Below, in pieces: positions 27,105 through 36,892 of a stretch of 64,000 bases of DNA (the first letter of the stretch is position 1; the number at the start of each line of letters is the position of its first letter). The stretch lies in the NCBI RefSeq assembly GCF_012933445.1, contig NZ_JABBNC010000036.1, positions 1 through 64,000 of the forward strand, given 5' to 3'. A model generated the notes under the pieces. It was not told where the DNA came from. It did not search any database and saw only the letters and a list, made by a program, of their open reading frames with translations. This DNA comes from Actinoplanes sp. TBRC 11911. Its GTDB lineage: Bacteria > Actinomycetota > Actinomycetes > Mycobacteriales > Micromonosporaceae. The position numbers and the translations under genes are program-made.

Positions 27105-27560
27105 ATGGACGCCGGGGAAATCGCTGGCCTGATCGCTGCCGGCGCCTTTCTGATGCTGGTCATCGTGCTCGCCGTGCCGATCCTGAAACTGGGCCGCACG
27201 GTGGATGCCGCGACCCGTGCGATCAATGACATGAACGACCGGTCCGGACCGCTGCTGGCCGACGTGAACGACACGGTGAAGAACGTCAACGTCGCGCTCG
27301 GCCAGGTCCAGGTCTCATTGGACGGTGTGAACGTGCAGCTGGCCAAGGTTGACACGATCACCGAGCACGCCGCGCACGTCACCGCGAACGTGGCGAACCT
27401 GTCCACCGTGGTGGCCGCCGCGGCCGCGAACCCGCTGGTGAAGGTGGCCTCGTTCGGCTACGGCCTGCGCAAGACCATCGCGTCCCGCCGCCGGGCCGAC
27501 GAGGAGCACGAGATCCGCCAGACGATGAAGCAGCGCCGCAAGGCCGCCCGCAGCAAATAG
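27105..27560 (+). CDS. DUF948-family membrane protein
   Basis: 151 residues: an N-terminal membrane helix (IAGLIAAGAFLMLVIVLAVPI), then a long predicted coiled coil (DAATRAINDMNDRSG, VNDTVKNVNVALGQVQVSLDG and similar) and a basic C-terminus. DUF948 proteins regularly precede alaS in actinobacteria; their function is unknown. GAGGAG lies 9 bp before the ATG. The next small gene starts 23 bp downstream. Confidence 0.85.
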   Translation: MDAGEIAGLIAAGAFLMLVIVLAVPILKLGRTVDAATRAINDMNDRSGPLLADVNDTVKNVNVALGQVQVSLDGVNVQLAKVDTITEHAAHVTANVANLSTVVAAAAANPLVKVASFGYGLRKTIASRRRADEEHEIRQTMKQRRKAARSK

Positions 27561-27583
27561 CTAAACGAAGGGATCATCCCGCC

Positions 27584-27847
27584 ATGAAGCGGCTGCTCTG
27601 GCTGGGCGTCGGCCTGGCCGTCGGCGCCCTGGTCGTCCGCAAAATGACTCAGAAGGCGAACGAGTTCACCCCGTCCGGTATCGCCACCTCCCTGTCACAA
27701 TCCGCTGGCGGCCTGGTCGAGTCGATGCGTAGCTTCGTTGATGACGTCCGCACGGCAGCGGCCGAGCGGGAAAACCAGATCAACCAGGCATTCGCCGAGG
27801 GTGAGCTGTACGACGACGGGCTTGACGCCCCGGAGGGGAACCGATGA
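27584..27847 (+). CDS. Small membrane-anchored protein before alaS
   Basis: 87 residues: one N-terminal helix (LLWLGVGLAVGALVV), then a charged helical segment (VDDVRTAAAERENQINQAF) and an acidic tail. It is the second of two small genes that conserved actinobacterial order places directly before alaS; the stop overlaps the alaS ATG (ATGA). Function unknown. Confidence 0.82.
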   Translation: MKRLLWLGVGLAVGALVVRKMTQKANEFTPSGIATSLSQSAGGLVESMRSFVDDVRTAAAERENQINQAFAEGELYDDGLDAPEGNR

Positions 27848-30522
27848 AGACGGCGGAGATCAAGCGGCGCTTCCTGGCGCATTTCGAGGCCAACGGGCAC
27901 ACGGTCGTGCCGAGTGCCCCGCTGCCGGCTATCGACGACCCCAACCTGCTGTTCATCAACGCCGGCATGGTGCAGTTCGTGCCGTTCTTCCTGGGCCAGC
28001 GTTCCGCGCCGTACCAGCGGGCGGTCAGCGTGCAGAAATGCATCCGCACGCCGGACATCGACGAGGTCGGCAAAACGTCCCGGCACGCGACGTTCTTCCA
28101 GATGAACGGCAACTTCTCGTTCGGCGACTATTTCAAGGAAGGCGCGATCAAGCTCGCGTGGGAGCTGTCCACCAAGCCGCAGGATCAGGGCGGCTTCGGC
28201 TTGGACCCCGAGCGGATCTGGCCGACCGTGTATTTCGAGGACGACGAGGCGTACGAGATCTGGAAGAAGATCGGCGTGCCGGAGTCGCGGATCGTGCGCC
28301 GCGGCAAGAAGGACAACTACTGGTCGATGGGCATCCCGGGCCCGGCGGGTCCGTGTTCCGAGCTGTTCTACGACCGCGGCCCCGAGTACGGCCAGGAGGG
28401 CGGTCCGGAGGTCGACGAAGACCGGTACATGGAGTTCTGGAACCTGGTCTTCATGCAGTACGACATCACCGACGTGAAGTCGAAGGAAGACTTCCGGATC
28501 GTCAGCGAGCTGCCGAACAAGAACATCGACACCGGCATGGGCCTGGAGCGGATCGCGTCGATCCTGCAGGGGGTGGACAACCTCTACGAGATCGACGAGG
28601 TCCGCCCGATCCTGGCGCGGGCGGCGGAGATGACCGGCAAGCAGTACGGCGTGCACTCGGGCCACTCGGCGGGTGAGTCACACCCCGATGACGTACGGCT
28701 GCGGGTGATCGCGGACCACGTGCGTACGGCGCTGATGTTGATCGGTGATGGTGTCGTCCCGTCGAACGAGGGCCGTGGGTACGTGCTGCGCCGGATCATG
28801 CGCCGCGCGATCCGCTCGATCCGGCTGCTCGGCTGGCAGGGCCCGGCGCTGCCCGAGCTGCTGCCGGTGGCCCGGGACTGCATGTCCCCGTCGTACCCGG
28901 AGCTGGCCGAGGACTTCGAGCGCATCTCCACCTACGCTTACGCGGAGGAGGAGGCGTTCCTGTCCACGCTGCGGGCGGGCACGACGATCCTGGACACCGC
29001 GATCACCGACACCAAGAAGACCGGCGGTAACGAGCTGTCCGGGTCGCAGGCGTTCGCGCTGCACGACACGTACGGCTTCCCGATCGACCTGACCCTGGAG
29101 ATCGCGGGCGAGCAGGGCCTGACGGTCGATGAGGACGGCTTCCGGCGGCTGATGGCCGACCAGCGGGCCCGCGCGAAGGCGGACGCGAAGGCGCGCAAGA
29201 CCGGCCACGCGGATCTTTCGTCGTACCGTTCGGCGCTCGACAACGGCGGCGCGGTCGAGTTCACCGGGTACCAGGAGGTGTCCCGCGAGTCGCGGGTGCG
29301 CGCGCTGATCGGCGACGGCGGCCGGCTCGAGGTGGCCGGCGAGGGCGACTTCGTCGAGATCGTCCTGGACCACACCCCGTTCTACGCGGAGGGCGGCGGC
29401 CAGCAGGCCGACACCGGCCTGATCAAGGTGGGCGGTGGCCAGCTCGAGGTGGTCGACGTCCAGCAGCCGATCCCCGGCCTGATCGTGCACCGGGCGCGGG
29501 TGATCCGCGGCGAGATCCGCGAAGGCGAGTCCGGCTTCGCGGAGATCGACACGACGCGGCGCAAGGCGATCTCGCGCTCGCACACCGCGACCCACCTGAT
29601 CCATCAGACGATGCGCGCGTTCCTCGGCGAGTCGGCGACCCAGGCGGGTTCGCTGAACGCGCCGGGCCGGCTGCGTTTCGACTTCAACACCCCCGGCGCG
29701 GTGTCGCCGAGCGTGCTGAACGACGTGGAGCAGCAGGTCAACGAGGTGCTTCTGCGAGACCTCGAGGTGCACGCGTTCATCACATCCCAGGAGGAGGCGC
29801 GCCGGCTCGGTGCGATGGCGCTCTTCGGGGAGAAGTACGGCGATGAGGTCCGTGTGGTTGAAGTCGGCGACTACGCACGTGAACTTTGTGGCGGCACGCA
29901 TGTCGCGCGCTCCGGTCAGCTCGGGCTCGTGAAGATCCTCAACGAGTCGTCGATCGGTTCCGGGGTGCGCCGGGTCGAGGCGCTGGTCGGCATCGACGCG
30001 TTCGGCTTCCTGGCCAAGGAGCACCTGCTGGTGTCCCGGCTCGCCGAGATGTTCCGGGTGCCCGGCGACCAGGTCGCCGACCGGGTCGAGCAGACCGTCA
30101 CCGCGCTGCGCGACGCGGAGAAAGAGCTGGAGAAGATGCGCGCGCAGATGGTGCTGGGCGGTGCGGGCACGCTCGCGGCCCAGGCCAAGGATGTGCGCGG
30201 CATCGCGTTCGTCGGGACCGAGGCACCCGAGGGAGCGGCGACCAACGACGTGCGTACCCTGGCTCAGGAAATTCGGGGCAAGATCGACACGGCGCGCCCG
30301 GCGGTGGTGTCGGTGGCGGCCCGTGCCAACGGCAAAGCGTCGCTTATCGTGGCGATCAACGCGGCGGCGAAATCTCGCGGGCTCTCCGCGGCCGATCTGG
30401 TCAAGGGCGCACTTTCCGGACGCGGGGGCGGTAACGCCGACCTCGCGCAGGGTGGTGGGCTTCCGGCCGACCAGGTTCCGGCGCTGCTCGCGGCCGTGGA
30501 GAAGGCGGTGACCGAAAGCTGA
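27844..30522 (+). CDS. alaS: Alanyl-tRNA synthetase
   Basis: 892-residue class II synthetase. The aminoacylation domain carries INAGMVQFVPFFLGQ and RHATFFQMNGNFSFGDYFKE; the editing domain has HTATHLIHQ (HxxxH) and CGGTHVARSG (CxxxH), the four zinc ligands that clear mischarged Ser or Gly; a C-Ala domain ends the protein. Length fits the family. The ATG overlaps the preceding stop by 4 bp, and ruvX follows after 17 bp in the same operon. Confidence 0.97.
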   Translation: MKTAEIKRRFLAHFEANGHTVVPSAPLPAIDDPNLLFINAGMVQFVPFFLGQRSAPYQRAVSVQKCIRTPDIDEVGKTSRHATFFQMNGNFSFGDYFKEGAIKLAWELSTKPQDQGGFGLDPERIWPTVYFEDDEAYEIWKKIGVPESRIVRRGKKDNYWSMGIPGPAGPCSELFYDRGPEYGQEGGPEVDEDRYMEFWNLVFMQYDITDVKSKEDFRIVSELPNKNIDTGMGLERIASILQGVDNLYEIDEVRPILARAAEMTGKQYGVHSGHSAGESHPDDVRLRVIADHVRTALMLIGDGVVPSNEGRGYVLRRIMRRAIRSIRLLGWQGPALPELLPVARDCMSPSYPELAEDFERISTYAYAEEEAFLSTLRAGTTILDTAITDTKKTGGNELSGSQAFALHDTYGFPIDLTLEIAGEQGLTVDEDGFRRLMADQRARAKADAKARKTGHADLSSYRSALDNGGAVEFTGYQEVSRESRVRALIGDGGRLEVAGEGDFVEIVLDHTPFYAEGGGQQADTGLIKVGGGQLEVVDVQQPIPGLIVHRARVIRGEIREGESGFAEIDTTRRKAISRSHTATHLIHQTMRAFLGESATQAGSLNAPGRLRFDFNTPGAVSPSVLNDVEQQVNEVLLRDLEVHAFITSQEEARRLGAMALFGEKYGDEVRVVEVGDYARELCGGTHVARSGQLGLVKILNESSIGSGVRRVEALVGIDAFGFLAKEHLLVSRLAEMFRVPGDQVADRVEQTVTALRDAEKELEKMRAQMVLGGAGTLAAQAKDVRGIAFVGTEAPEGAATNDVRTLAQEIRGKIDTARPAVVSVAARANGKASLIVAINAAAKSRGLSAADLVKGALSGRGGGNADLAQGGGLPADQVPALLAAVEKAVTES

Positions 30523-30539
30523 CTACGGAGGGTGGCCAT

Positions 30540-30998
30540 TTGAGCGCGCTGTCGCGGGGTAGGCGACTGGGCGTGGATGTCGGTAAGGTGCGCGTCGGGG
30601 TCGCCCTCAGCGACCCTGACGGGATACTGGCCACCCCCCTGGTCACGTTGCCCCGTGACATGGGTGCGGCACCCGATACCGTGCCGCGCGACATAGCCGA
30701 GCTTGTCCGCCTGGTGGGGGAACACGAGGCGGTGCAGATCGTGGTGGGCCTTCCGGTGCGCCTGAACGGTGCGGAAGGCCCCGCAGCTATCGACATTCGT
30801 GCGTACGCTGGTCGATTGGCGGAGGCGGCCGGTGCGGTGCCGGTCGTTCTGGCGGACGAGAGGATGTCGACCGTGGTAGCCACCCGGAGGCTCGCCGAAC
30901 GCGGGGTACGGGGCAAGCGCCAGCGGGCGGTCGTCGATCAGGCGGCCGCGGTGGAGATCCTGCAAGGCTGGCTGGACGCGCAGCGGAGGCAGAAATGA
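30540..30998 (+). CDS. ruvX: YqgF/RuvX RNase H-fold nuclease
   Basis: 152-residue putative Holliday-junction resolvase / pre-16S rRNA nuclease. Catalytic acids are visible in LGVDVGKVRVGVALSD, VVGLPVRLNG, and VVLADERMST, with DQAAAVEILQ at the end. The start is TTG 30540, supported by GGAGGG 7 bp upstream. Its end overlaps the mltG start (ATGA). The alaS-ruvX-mltG-aroE order is conserved in actinobacteria. Confidence 0.93.
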   Translation: MSALSRGRRLGVDVGKVRVGVALSDPDGILATPLVTLPRDMGAAPDTVPRDIAELVRLVGEHEAVQIVVGLPVRLNGAEGPAAIDIRAYAGRLAEAAGAVPVVLADERMSTVVATRRLAERGVRGKRQRAVVDQAAAVEILQGWLDAQRRQK

Positions 30999-32191
30999 TC
31001 GACGAGCTGGACCTGGCGTTCGACGAGCACGCCGACCGGGGCGGCATCCGTAGTCATCGACGCGGTGGCAGCACCGGCGGCAAGAAACGCCGGGGGAAGA
31101 CCGGCGTCGCGTTCTTAATGGCGTTCGTGCTGCTGGCGGTGCTCGGCGGCGGGGTGTTCCTCGGCTACAACAAGGTCAAGAACTACTTCACCGCGGCCGA
31201 CTACGACGGCTCCGGCTCGGACCCGGTGCAGGTGGCGATCGAGCAGAACGCCACCCTCACCGACATCGGCAACACCCTCGTCGACTCGGATGTGGTGAAG
31301 AGCACAAAAGCCTTCATTCAGGTCGCGGAGAAGAACCCGCGGAGCAAGAACATCCAGTCCGGCACGTACAACATGAAGAAGCAGATGTCCGCCGAGAACG
31401 CCGTGACGCTGCTGCTCGACCCGAAGTCACGCGTCAGCAAGGGCGTGACGATCACCGAGGGTCAGACCGCCCTGCAGACCTACGCGCTGCTGTCCAAGGC
31501 CACGAAGATCCCCGAGAAGGACTTCCAGGCCGCTGCCAAGGACCCGATCGCGCTCGGCGTGCCGGACTGGTGGTTCAAGCGCACCGACGGCAAGCCGGTG
31601 GCCAAGACCATCGAGGGCTTCCTCTACCCGGACACGTACGAGTTCGACCCGTCGATGGACGCCACCGACATCCTCAAGACGATGGTCGACCGGTTCAACA
31701 CCGTGGTCGGGGACATGGGCTTCGCCGACACCGTGCAGCACGACCTGACCGTGTCGCCGTTCGAGGGCCTGATCGTCGCCTCGCTCACCCAGGCCGAGTC
31801 GGGCATCGCCTCAGACGACCCCAAGATCGCGCGAGTGGCGTACAACCGGGCGTACAAGAAGGACATGCCGCTGCAGTTCGACACCACCACGAACTACTAC
31901 CTCGAGCTCAAGGGCGGCAAGGCGAAGCACTCCGGCCAGCTCACCCAGTCCGAGCTCAGTGATCCGAAGAACCCGTACAACACGGCCACCAAGAAGGGTC
32001 TGCCGGTCGGACCGATCGACAGCCCCGGCAAGGTCGCGTTGCAGGCGGCGATGAAGCCGGCCACCGGCGACTACGTCTTCTTCGTGGCGATCGACAAGGA
32101 GGGCCACTCGGCCTTCGCGAGCACCAACGACCAGCACTGCGCCAACATCAAGAAGGCGATCGCGAACGGCATCCCGCTGTCGCCCTGCTGA
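30995..32191 (+). CDS. mltG: Endolytic murein transglycosylase MltG
   Basis: 398-residue YceG-like enzyme that cleaves nascent peptidoglycan strands at the membrane. It has a ~35-residue basic cytoplasmic head, one membrane helix (VAFLMAFVLLAVLGGGVFLGY in parts), a LysM-like segment, and the catalytic domain with EGFLYPDTYEF and ASLTQAESG, where the Glu near residue 268 is catalytic, followed by VAYNRAYKKDMPLQFDTTTNYYL (in parts). ATGA overlap with ruvX. Confidence 0.95.
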   Translation: MIDELDLAFDEHADRGGIRSHRRGGSTGGKKRRGKTGVAFLMAFVLLAVLGGGVFLGYNKVKNYFTAADYDGSGSDPVQVAIEQNATLTDIGNTLVDSDVVKSTKAFIQVAEKNPRSKNIQSGTYNMKKQMSAENAVTLLLDPKSRVSKGVTITEGQTALQTYALLSKATKIPEKDFQAAAKDPIALGVPDWWFKRTDGKPVAKTIEGFLYPDTYEFDPSMDATDILKTMVDRFNTVVGDMGFADTVQHDLTVSPFEGLIVASLTQAESGIASDDPKIARVAYNRAYKKDMPLQFDTTTNYYLELKGGKAKHSGQLTQSELSDPKNPYNTATKKGLPVGPIDSPGKVALQAAMKPATGDYVFFVAIDKEGHSAFASTNDQHCANIKKAIANGIPLSPC

Positions 32192-32226
32192 GCCCGGTGG
32201 CGCGACGCTCACCGTACAGTTGCCTC

Positions 32227-33066
32227 GTGCAAACCGTGCGTCGCGCCGCCGTGTGCGGCAAACCGATCGCCCACTCGCTGTCCCCGGTGATCCACCGGGC
32301 CGGGTTCGCGGCGGCCGGGCTCACCGGCTGGGAGTACACGGCGTTCGAGTGCGCCGAGACGGAGCTGGCCACGCTCGTCGAGGGTCTCGGCCCGGAGTGG
32401 GCGGGCCTGTCGCTCACCATGCCGCTCAAGGAGGTGGCGCTCGGCCTGGCTGCCGAGGCGTCACCCACGGCGACGGCGACCGGTGCGGCCAACACTCTCG
32501 TACGCCGTGACGACGGCTCCTGGTACGCGGACAACACGGACGTCCCCGGCATGGTCCGGGTGCTGAACGACGCGGGCCTGCCGCCGCAGCCGTCGATCAC
32601 CGTGCTCGGCGGCGGCGGCACCGCACGCGCCGCCCTGGCCGCCGCGGCTCGGTTGGGCGCCCGCGAGGTGACCGTGGTAACCCGCCGGCCGCAAGCGCGC
32701 GCTTCATTGAAACCGGCCGCGGACGCGCTCGGTGTCCGGATCGCCGGCGCCGGCTGGGCCGACGCGGCCGCGACCCTGGACGCCGACGCGGTCATCGCCA
32801 CGGTCCCCAAGGGCGCCGCCGACCAGCTCGCCGCCGAGGCGAAGTGGCGAGCGGGAACGATCTTGTTCGATGCGCTCTACGATCCGTGGCCGACCCCGCT
32901 GGCGGCCTCCGCGCAGGCGCAGGGGCTCGCCGTGGCGTCCGGGCTCGACCTGCTCCTGGCCCAGGCGCTGAGCCAGTTCGAACAGTTCACCGGCGTCCCG
33001 GCGGCCCCGGAGGCGGCGATGCGCGAGGCATTGCTGGCAGCCGCCGCGGCGCGTGCCAGACTATGA
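32227..33066 (+). CDS. aroE: Shikimate dehydrogenase
   Basis: 279-residue NADP-dependent enzyme reducing 3-dehydroshikimate to shikimate. GKPIAHSLSPVIHRAGF binds substrate, the catalytic Lys is in SLTMPLKE, ADNTDVPGM holds the paired Asp, and the NADP loop is VLGGGGTARAAL. GTG 32227 (MQTVRRAAVCGK) is chosen; an upstream ATG in the same frame would add ten residues across the gap after mltG. aroC follows 3 bp later. Confidence 0.92.
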   Translation: MQTVRRAAVCGKPIAHSLSPVIHRAGFAAAGLTGWEYTAFECAETELATLVEGLGPEWAGLSLTMPLKEVALGLAAEASPTATATGAANTLVRRDDGSWYADNTDVPGMVRVLNDAGLPPQPSITVLGGGGTARAALAAAARLGAREVTVVTRRPQARASLKPAADALGVRIAGAGWADAAATLDADAVIATVPKGAADQLAAEAKWRAGTILFDALYDPWPTPLAASAQAQGLAVASGLDLLLAQALSQFEQFTGVPAAPEAAMREALLAAAAARARL

Positions 33067-33069
33067 CCC

Positions 33070-34248
33070 GTGTTGCGCTGGCTTACCGCAGGTGAATCCC
33101 ATGGTCCCGCACTGGTCGCGATGCTCGAGGGCGTCCCGGCCGGGGTCGAGTTGACCACCGAGCAGATCGGGCGTGATCTCGCCCGGCGCCGCCTCGGTTA
33201 CGGCCGCGGCGCGCGCATGAAGTTCGAGCAGGACGCGGTCGAGGTCATCGGCGGCCTCCGGCACGGCAAGACGCTGGGCAGCCCGGTCGCGATCCGGGTC
33301 GGCAACAGCGAGTGGCCCAAGTGGGAGACGGTGATGGCGGCCGACCCGGTCGACGAGGCGGAGCTGGCCGAGCAGGCCCGCAACGCCCCGCTCACCCGGC
33401 CCCGGCCCGGCCACGCCGACCTGGCCGGCATGCAGAAGTACGGGCACACCGACGCCCGGCCGATCCTGGAACGCGCGTCGGCCCGCGAGACGGCCGCCCG
33501 GGTCGCCATCGGCGTGGTCGCGAAGGCGCTGCTCAAGCAGGCCCTGGGCATCGAGATCGTCTCGCACGTGATCGAGCTCGGCTCGGTGACCGCGAAGGCC
33601 GGGCTGGTCCCGACGCCCGAGGACGCCGACCGCATCGACGCCGACCCGCTGCGCTGCCTCGACCCGGAGGCGAGCGCGCGGATGGTCGCCGAGGTGGACG
33701 CGGCGAAGAAGGACGCGGACACGCTGGGCGGCATCGTCGAGGTGCTGGCGTACGGCGTACCACCGGGTCTGGGGTCGCATGTGCAATGGGACCGCAAGCT
33801 GGACGCCCGGCTCGCCGCCGCCCTGATGTCCATCCAGTCGGTCAAGGGGGTGGAGATCGGTGACGGGTTCACCCAGGCCCGCTCGCGCGGCTCGGTGGCG
33901 CACGACGAGATCATCCCGACCCCGGACGGCGTCCGGCGGGTCACCGACCGGGCCGGCGGGCTGGAAGGCGGCATCACCAACGGCGAACCGTTGCGGGTGC
34001 GCGCCGCGCTCAAGCCGATCTCCTCGCTGAACCGGGCGCTGCAGACCGTCGACGTCGTCACCGGCGAGGCGGCCACCGCGATCAACCAGCGCTCCGACGT
34101 GGCCGCGGTGCCGGCCGGCGCGGTCGTCGCCGAGGCGATGGTGGCGCTGGTCCTGGCCGAGGCCGCGGTGGAGAAATTCGGCGGTGACTCGGTCGCCGAG
34201 ATCCGCCGCAACCTGGCCGGCTATCTGGAAAGTCTGGTGATCCGCTGA
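33070..34248 (+). CDS. aroC: Chorismate synthase
   Basis: 392-residue FMN-dependent lyase converting EPSP to chorismate. It begins LRWLTAGESHGPALVA; RPGHADLAGMQKYGHTDARPILERASARETAARVA (in parts) and GGLEGGITNGEPLRVRAALKPI (in parts) are diagnostic. GTG start. It overlaps aroK by 1 bp, indicating coupled translation in the shikimate operon. Confidence 0.97.
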   Translation: MLRWLTAGESHGPALVAMLEGVPAGVELTTEQIGRDLARRRLGYGRGARMKFEQDAVEVIGGLRHGKTLGSPVAIRVGNSEWPKWETVMAADPVDEAELAEQARNAPLTRPRPGHADLAGMQKYGHTDARPILERASARETAARVAIGVVAKALLKQALGIEIVSHVIELGSVTAKAGLVPTPEDADRIDADPLRCLDPEASARMVAEVDAAKKDADTLGGIVEVLAYGVPPGLGSHVQWDRKLDARLAAALMSIQSVKGVEIGDGFTQARSRGSVAHDEIIPTPDGVRRVTDRAGGLEGGITNGEPLRVRAALKPISSLNRALQTVDVVTGEAATAINQRSDVAAVPAGAVVAEAMVALVLAEAAVEKFGGDSVAEIRRNLAGYLESLVIR

Positions 34249-34754
34249 TGGCCCCCCTCGCGGTAATCGTGGGCGCGCCCGGCGCCGGCAAGACCACCAT
34301 CGGCGCCGCGGTCGCCGAACTGCTCGGCGTCCCGTTCCTGGACGCCGACGCGATCATCGAGGAGCGGGCCGGCAAGCCGATCCCGGAGATCTTCTTCGAC
34401 GACGGTGAGGACGCGTTCCGGGCGATGGAACGCGAGGCGATCGCGGAGGCGCTCGGCAGCTTCGACGGCGTGCTCGCGCTGGGCGGCGGCGCGATCATGA
34501 ACGAGCAGACCCGGGACCTGCTGCGCGAGCCCACCGTGGTGTTCCTGTCGGTGGAGCTGTCCGACGCGGTCAAGCGGGTCGGGCTCGGCGCGGGCCGGCC
34601 GATGCTGTCGATCAACCCGAGGGCCACGCTCAAACACCTGCTCGACCAGCGACGACCCCTCTACGCCTCGGTCGCCACGCACACGGTCGCCACGGACGGG
34701 CGTACACCGGAGGACATCGCGGCGGAAGTGGCCGGGCTGCTCAAATCGCAGTGA
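34248..34754 (+). CDS. aroK: Shikimate kinase
   Basis: 168-residue P-loop kinase phosphorylating shikimate. Walker A is GAPGAGKTTIG, DADAIIEERAG binds shikimate, ALGGGAIMNEQ follows, and the lid reads RPMLSINPRATLKHLLDQR. The start overlaps the aroC stop. An unrelated oxidoreductase gene begins 47 bp downstream, separating it from aroB. Confidence 0.95.
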   Translation: MAPLAVIVGAPGAGKTTIGAAVAELLGVPFLDADAIIEERAGKPIPEIFFDDGEDAFRAMEREAIAEALGSFDGVLALGGGAIMNEQTRDLLREPTVVFLSVELSDAVKRVGLGAGRPMLSINPRATLKHLLDQRRPLYASVATHTVATDGRTPEDIAAEVAGLLKSQ

Positions 34755-34801
34755 TTCACGGAACTCTGTTTGCGCAGGCCAATGCGGGTAAGACTGTCCT
34801 C

Positions 34802-35758
34802 ATGTCACGAGCGGTTCGATTCGAGAAGTACGGCGACGTGGACGTCCTGAAGGTCGAGGACGTCGAGGCGCCGCAGCCGGCCGCCGACCAGATCCTGGTC
34901 GAGGTCGTTGCGGCGGGCATCAACCCCGGAGAGATTTCGGTACGCGTCGGCGCCTACCACGACATGTGGCCGGCGACCTTCCCGTCCGGCCAGGGCAGCG
35001 ACTTCGCCGGCCGGGTCGTCGAGGTCGGCCCGTCGGTCACCGAGTTCGCGGTCGGCGACGAGGTGGTGGGCTGGTCCGACTGGCGGTCGTCGCAGGCCGA
35101 ATACGTGGTGGTCCCGGCCGACCACCTGACCAAGAAGCCCGCGGCCCTGGACTGGATGCGGGCCGGCAGCCTGTTCGTGGCCGGCGTCACCGCGTACGTG
35201 GCGGTCCGCGCGGTCCAGCCCGCGGAGGGCGAGACGGTCGTGGTCAGCGGCGCGGCCGGCGGTGTCGGCGTGACCGCGGCACAGCTCGCCCGCAACACCG
35301 GCGCCAAGGTCCTGGGCATCGCCTCCGAGCGCAACGCGGCCTGGCTCCGGTCGGTCGGGGTCACCCCGATCGCGTACGGGGACGGGCTGGAGGACCGGAT
35401 CCGCAAGGCCGCCCCCGACGGGGTCGACGCGTTCGTCGACACCTACGGGAACGGCTACGTCGACCTGGCCCTGGCGCTGAACGTGGACAAGGCCCGGATC
35501 AACACGATCGCGGACTTCGCGGCCGTCCAGAAGTACGGCGTGAAGAGCGACGGCAGCTCGGTCGGCAGCGACAACGAGATCCTCGCGATCGTCGCCAACG
35601 AGATCGCGTGGGGCCGCGTGTCGATGCCGATCGCGGCGATCTACCCGCTGGAGGCGGTCCGCGAGGCGTACACCGAGCTCGGCGAGCGCCACACCCGCGG
35701 CAAGATCGTGCTGTCCATGGAACTGCCGCCGGACGCCGGCCGGCAGGGCGCCGCCTAA
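34802..35758 (+). CDS. Zinc-type NADP oxidoreductase of the quinone reductase group
   Basis: 318-residue medium-chain dehydrogenase/reductase. It has a GroES-like N-terminus (VVAAGINPGEISVRVG, FPSGQGSDFAGRVVEVG) and a Rossmann motif VVVSGAAGGVGVTAAQLA; catalytic zinc Cys are absent, as in quinone reductases. Start ATG 34802 (MSRAVRFEKYGDVDVLKVE). It lies between aroK and aroB, where it is not part of the usual order, and a 75-bp gap separates it from aroB, so it may be an inserted gene. Confidence 0.88.
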   Translation: MSRAVRFEKYGDVDVLKVEDVEAPQPAADQILVEVVAAGINPGEISVRVGAYHDMWPATFPSGQGSDFAGRVVEVGPSVTEFAVGDEVVGWSDWRSSQAEYVVVPADHLTKKPAALDWMRAGSLFVAGVTAYVAVRAVQPAEGETVVVSGAAGGVGVTAAQLARNTGAKVLGIASERNAAWLRSVGVTPIAYGDGLEDRIRKAAPDGVDAFVDTYGNGYVDLALALNVDKARINTIADFAAVQKYGVKSDGSSVGSDNEILAIVANEIAWGRVSMPIAAIYPLEAVREAYTELGERHTRGKIVLSMELPPDAGRQGAA

Positions 35759-35833
35759 TCGGGTTCGAAGCGGTGCGGGCCGGGCTCGCACCGCTTCGAC
35801 CATGCCGTGTCGCAGGTCGGTTAATGTTTCCCC

Positions 35834-36892
35834 GTGCGACAGATATCCGTGGGCGGCGACCGTCCGTACGACGTCCTGGTCGGCCGTGACCTGGACGGAT
35901 CGCTGCCGGCCCTGCTCGGCGACGCGGCTCAGGTCGCGGTGCTGTACGCGCCGCCGCTTCGTTCGCGGGCGGCCGAGATCGCCGCGGCGGCGGGGGCGAA
36001 ACCGCTGCTCATCGAGGTGCCGGACGCCGAGGCCGGCAAGACCGTCGACGTGGCGGCCGGCTGCTGGGACCGGCTCGGTGAGGCCGGCTTCACCCGTACG
36101 GACGTGGTCGTGGGTGTCGGCGGGGGAGCCGTCACCGACCTGGCCGGTTACGTCGCGGCGAGCTGGCTGCGCGGCGTGCGCTGGGTGCCGGTGTCCACCT
36201 CGCTGCTCGGCATGGTGGACGCGTCGGTCGGCGGCAAGACCGGGGTGAACATCGCGGCCGGCAAGAACCTGGTCGGCGCGTTCCACCCGCCGGCCGGGGT
36301 GCTGTGCGATCTGGACGCGCTGGACACGCTGCCCGCCGACGATCTCCTCGCCGGGATGGCCGAGGTGGTCAAGTGCGGGTTCATCGCCGACCCGGCGATC
36401 CTCTCGCTCGTCGAAGCGGACCCGGTCGCCGCGCTGAACCCGCGCGGCGACGTACTGCCGGAACTGGTCGAGCGAGCGGTGCGGGTGAAGGCCGAGGTGG
36501 TCAGCGTGGACCTCAAGGAGTCCGGGCCGCGCGAGTTCCTCAACTACGGGCACACGCTCGGGCACGCGATCGAGAAGCGCGAGAAGTACACGTGGAAGCA
36601 CGGGCACGCGATCTCGGTGGGGCTCGTCTTCGCCGCCGCGCTGGGCGAGTTGTCCGGCCGGCTCGACGCCCCGACCGCCCGCCGGCATCGGGAGATCCTC
36701 GACTTGCTGGGGCTCCCCACGGCGTACCGGGAAGACGCCTGGAACGACCTGCTGGCCGCGATGCGCGTCGACAAGAAGGCGCGGGCAGCCACCTTGCGGT
36801 TTGTCGTTCTTGACGGATTGGCGAAACCCGGCATCCTGAGCGGGCCGGATCCGGCCCTGCTCGAGCGGGCGTACGCGGAGGTGGCGCGATGA
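35834..36892 (+). CDS. aroB: 3-Dehydroquinate synthase
   Basis: 352-residue NAD- and metal-dependent cyclase making 3-dehydroquinate from DAHP. VGGGAVTDLAGYVAASWLRGVRW binds NAD (in parts), STSLLGMVDASVGGKTGVN and GKNLVGAFHPP follow, and metal ligands lie in GMAEVVKCG and NYGHTLGHAIEK. GTG start 35834. ATGA overlap with aroQ. Confidence 0.97.
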   Translation: MRQISVGGDRPYDVLVGRDLDGSLPALLGDAAQVAVLYAPPLRSRAAEIAAAAGAKPLLIEVPDAEAGKTVDVAAGCWDRLGEAGFTRTDVVVGVGGGAVTDLAGYVAASWLRGVRWVPVSTSLLGMVDASVGGKTGVNIAAGKNLVGAFHPPAGVLCDLDALDTLPADDLLAGMAEVVKCGFIADPAILSLVEADPVAALNPRGDVLPELVERAVRVKAEVVSVDLKESGPREFLNYGHTLGHAIEKREKYTWKHGHAISVGLVFAAALGELSGRLDAPTARRHREILDLLGLPTAYREDAWNDLLAAMRVDKKARAATLRFVVLDGLAKPGILSGPDPALLERAYAEVAR

